DNA of 64,000 nucleotides from VXYL01 sp963665195 (lineage in GTDB: Bacteria; Pseudomonadota; Gammaproteobacteria; Pseudomonadales; Azotimanducaceae). The notes under the pieces were generated by a model. That model saw only the letters and a list, made by a program, of their open reading frames with translations, had not been told where the DNA came from and made no database searches. Position numbers and translations under genes: made by a program. Every line of letters begins with the position of its first letter. Positions within the stretch are counted from its first letter, which is position 1. Positions 61,663-64,000 of the stretch are shown piece by piece. The stretch lies in the NCBI GenBank assembly GCA_963665195.1, contig OY762070.1, positions 1,612,001 to 1,676,000 on the forward strand. Reading direction: 5' to 3'.

Positions 61663-63063
61663 CTACATCGACAGCGGCCGGTAGTCGAACTGCCGAGCGC
61701 TCTCGAATGCACTTGCCATGCCGATGAGGCCGGCCTCGTCCAGATGCCTGCCGATCAGCTGGAAGGCTCGCGGCAAGCCCTCGGCGTCGATGTCGAGCGG
61801 CAGCGTGATGCTCGGGTGGCCGGAGTAGTCGAACGGCGCCGTGAAGCGAATGAAGCGCTCCCGCGAGCTCTGCTCGCGCAGACGCCGAATGCCCGATGCC
61901 GAGCGCTCGGCCGGCGGAATCGGCCCCGGCAGGCAGGGCGCGATGATGGCGTCCACGGTGGCGAGCACATCGTCCAGGCCGGCGCGGAATGCCGCGCGTT
62001 CGCGCTCCAAGCGGTCGTAGTCATCCGTCGCGGCTGCCAGCCCATGCTCGATGAGGGCCCGCAGCGCCGGGCCGTAGTCGTCCTTGCGGTCGGGAAACGT
62101 CGGCGCATGGGCGCGGGCGCACTCGACGCCGCAAGTGGTCTGCCAGCCATCGATCAGCGCCAGCGGGCTCGGAATGCGAACCTCCACGACCGTCGCGCCG
62201 AGATCCTTGAGCACGGCAAGCGCATCCTCCACGCCGCGCACCACGGCGGCGTCCACATCGTCGCCGACGTATTGCCAATCCACGCCTACCTTCACGCCGT
62301 CCAGACGCTGCCGCAACGACTCCGCATAGGTCGGCACGGGCGCGTCGAGCGAAGTCGCATCCAGGGGATCCGAGCCAGCCATCACTTGCAGCATCCGCGC
62401 CGCATCCTCCACGCAGCGCGTCATCGGCCCGACGTGATCGAGGGAGTCGGCCAGCGGGAAGGCGCCGTGGCGGCTGACGCGCCCGTAGGTGGGCTTGATG
62501 CCGACCAGGCCGCACGCCGCCGACGGGAAGCGGATGCTGCCTCCGGTGTCGGTGCCGATTGCGCCGTGGGCGAGACCCGCTGCCACGGCGACGCCGGAGC
62601 CGGAAGACGAAACGCCCGTCCAGCGGTCCGCGCGCCAAGGGTTCTTCGGCGGCGCAACATCCGGATGATGCTCGCCGTAGGCGCCTTCGGTCAGCTTGAC
62701 CTTGCCGAGCACGATGGCGCCGGCCGCTTCGAGTCGGCGCACCACCGTGGCATCCGCGTCCGGTCGCCAGTCGGCCAATACCCGCGTGCCGCAGGTGGTC
62801 GGGATGCCCTTGGTCCAAAGCAGGTCCTTGAGGCCGATCGGGGCGCCGTGCAGGAGGCCGAGCGCTTCGCCCCGCTCGCGCCGGGCGTCCAAGCCGTCGG
62901 CCTGCTCCAGCGCCCGCTCGGCAAGCACCAGCGCGTAGGCGCCGAGCTTGGGCTGCAGGCGCTCGATGCGCCCGAGCATGGCCTCGGTAACGCGACGCGC
63001 CGTGAGTTCGCCGCTCTTGACGCGGCGCGTCACGTCCGCGAGCGAAAGGGCGTGGATGTCCAT
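61663..63063 (-). CDS. Amidase (amidase-signature family), second copy
   Basis: A 466-residue Ser-cisSer-Lys hydrolase. The catalytic Lys lies in HGAPIGLKDLLWTKGIPTTC. The signature is GVSSSGSGVAVAAGLAHGAI followed by GTDTGGSIRFPSAACGLVGI, with KPTYGRVSRHGAFPLADSLD after it. Not closely similar in sequence to the amidase at 24.9-26.3 kb, so not a recent duplicate. The ATG at 63063 gives MDIHALSLADVTRRVKSGEL. It lies 20 bases downstream of the FAD oxidoreductase on the same strand. Substrate unknown. Confidence 0.9.
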   Translation of the reverse strand: MDIHALSLADVTRRVKSGELTARRVTEAMLGRIERLQPKLGAYALVLAERALEQADGLDARRERGEALGLLHGAPIGLKDLLWTKGIPTTCGTRVLADWRPDADATVVRRLEAAGAIVLGKVKLTEGAYGEHHPDVAPPKNPWRADRWTGVSSSGSGVAVAAGLAHGAIGTDTGGSIRFPSAACGLVGIKPTYGRVSRHGAFPLADSLDHVGPMTRCVEDAARMLQVMAGSDPLDATSLDAPVPTYAESLRQRLDGVKVGVDWQYVGDDVDAAVVRGVEDALAVLKDLGATVVEVRIPSPLALIDGWQTTCGVECARAHAPTFPDRKDDYGPALRALIEHGLAAATDDYDRLERERAAFRAGLDDVLATVDAIIAPCLPGPIPPAERSASGIRRLREQSSRERFIRFTAPFDYSGHPSITLPLDIDAEGLPRAFQLIGRHLDEAGLIGMASAFESARQFDYRPLSM

Positions 63064-63083
63064 GCCGCGGCTCCCGGGCCGCC

Positions 63084-64000
63084 CTAGCCCGCCGCCAAGT
63101 CGAAGATCTTGCCCGGGTTCAGAATGCCCTTCGGATCCAGCGCCTTCTTGACGGTACGCATCAGCGCGATCTCTTCGTCGTTGCGGCTGAGCGCCAGGTA
63201 CTTCTTCTTGTCGAGGCCGACGCCGTGCTCCGCCGAGACCGACCCGCCGATGGCTTCGAGCGGCTCGTAGACGGCCCGCTTCACGCCTTCCCTGGCACTC
63301 TCGTCCTCGCCCGCAGACGTGCCGAAGTGGATGTTGCCGTCGCCGATGTGGCCGAAGGTGAAGTTGACGTACTCGCCGAAGGTGGCCTCGAGGCGCCGGT
63401 TCACCTCCTCGACGTAGCTCTCCATCTTCGAGATGCGCAGGCTCACGTCGAAGATGAACATGGGCTTGTACTGATGCACCTGCTCGACATCGTCGCGGAT
63501 GGCCCACAGCTCCTGGCGCTGCGCCTCGCTGGAAGCGAGCACCGCGTCGGCAATGAGACCCTCTTCGTAAGCCTCGGCGAAGGCCTGCTCGAAGCGCCCA
63601 TGATCCGCCTGCGGATCCCCGCCCATCGCCTCGATGAGCGCGTAGTAGGGGTAGGTCTGCGGCAGCGGCGCCTGCTGGGTCGCGGGCGGCGTGGTGACGA
63701 GCCGGTAGAAATTGTTCCACAGCACCTCGAAGGCGGACAGGGTGCCGCCGAGTTTGGCGTCCATGGACTTCAGCAGCTCGACCACCTTGTCGAAGTCCGC
63801 GCAGGCCACCAGCATGGTCTCCTGGCTGCGCGGCTTCTCGCGCAGGCGCAGCACGGCGCGGGTGACGACGCCCAGGCTCCCTTCGCTGCCGATGAAGAGC
63901 TGCTTCACGTCGTAGCCGGCGTTGTTCTTGATCATGCGGTTCATGGACGACACCACCGTGCCGTCCGCCAGCACCGCCTCCACGCCGAGCACCATGTCGC
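63084..64000 (-). CDS. FAD-binding oxidoreductase (GlcD / D-lactate dehydrogenase-type), C-terminal part
   Basis: The gene is cut by the window end; 304 residues are visible. The start of the visible part is the end of the FAD-binding (PCMH) domain: KNNAGYDVKQLFIGSEGSLG and VVTRAVLRL. The rest is the FAD-oxidase C-terminal domain, with VNFTFGHIGDGNIHFGT (the metal and substrate His region), SVSAEHGVGLDKKKYL and a final KALDPKGILNPGKIF. Members oxidise 2-hydroxy acids such as glycolate, D-lactate or D-2-hydroxyglutarate; the exact substrate is not visible. Same strand as the amidase. Confidence 0.9.
   Translation of the reverse strand, partial: DMVLGVEAVLADGTVVSSMNRMIKNNAGYDVKQLFIGSEGSLGVVTRAVLRLREKPRSQETMLVACADFDKVVELLKSMDAKLGGTLSAFEVLWNNFYRLVTTPPATQQAPLPQTYPYYALIEAMGGDPQADHGRFEQAFAEAYEEGLIADAVLASSEAQRQELWAIRDDVEQVHQYKPMFIFDVSLRISKMESYVEEVNRRLEATFGEYVNFTFGHIGDGNIHFGTSAGEDESAREGVKRAVYEPLEAIGGSVSAEHGVGLDKKKYLALSRNDEEIALMRTVKKALDPKGILNPGKIFDLAAG

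Overview
This window is a GC-rich (about two-thirds G+C by eye), densely packed piece of a gammaproteobacterial chromosome, probably from an uncultured lineage. The clearest taxonomic signal is 10.7-19.6 kb. It carries the gammaproteobacterial rsmI / lpoA-yraN-dolP locus with rnpB beside it, followed by rplM-rpsI-petABC-sspA-sspB. Many start codons are GTG or TTG, and many neighbours overlap by 4 bases (ATGA or GTGA), which suggests translational coupling.

Layout. 1-4.7 kb: the end of a GH16 beta-glucanase with three carbohydrate-binding-like modules, then a TonB-dependent receptor; together they look like a glucan-uptake locus. 4.6-5.3 kb: gene debris (frameshifted HicB antitoxin, Nudix N-terminus) and an orphan HigA-type antitoxin. 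5.4-10.6 kb: an uncharacterised 735-aa protein coupled to a DUF3142 protein, a GST, an HMG-CoA-lyase-like enzyme and an Arc-type regulator. 10.7-19.6 kb: RNase P RNA and housekeeping genes (16S rRNA methyltransferase, PBP1A activator LpoA, DolP, ClpXP adaptor SspB, cytochrome bc1, ribosomal proteins S9 and L13). 19.8-24.2 kb: an RND efflux pair. 24.2-30 kb: coq7, amidase, nitroreductase, a 34-aa ribosomal protein THX, a metallo-beta-lactamase-fold protein lacking its metal ligands, and glutamine-dependent NAD synthetase. 30.1-32.5 kb: a coupled pair of acyl-CoA dehydrogenases. 33.2-33.9 kb: a small gene graveyard. 33.9-37.2 kb: a TTQ amine dehydrogenase operon (heavy chain, MauE, MauD, light chain, c-type cytochrome) with no mauG or mauF nearby. 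37.3-38.5 kb: an Rpn-family nuclease with a tandem repeat.

38.6-55 kb is an unusual island of TPR and FG-GAP/ASPIC proteins. One such pair lies on the minus strand. A three-gene plus-strand operon contains a TPR/FG-GAP lipoprotein, a membrane cytochrome with five c-type haem motifs fused to a TPR tail, and a second FG-GAP/ASPIC protein. Between them is a 1318-aa TonB-dependent receptor carrying an insert rich in calcium-binding-type Asp loops. This is the best candidate for an undescribed multi-gene system.

55-59.7 kb: a TRAP transporter with a TatT-type lipoprotein (tatT-dctP-dctQ-dctM). It is preceded by the most striking single gene, a peroxiredoxin-like protein whose active site reads U-P-F-C, with an in-frame UGA followed at the right distance by a well-formed bacterial SECIS hairpin. 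59.7-64 kb: a Uma2-family protein, a MaoC-type hydratase, a second amidase, and the end of a GlcD-type FAD oxidoreductase cut by the window edge.

I recognised no tRNA, CRISPR array, insertion sequence or prophage. The only stretches over 300 bases without an intact gene are 4662-5040 and 33206-33903; both hold gene remnants.
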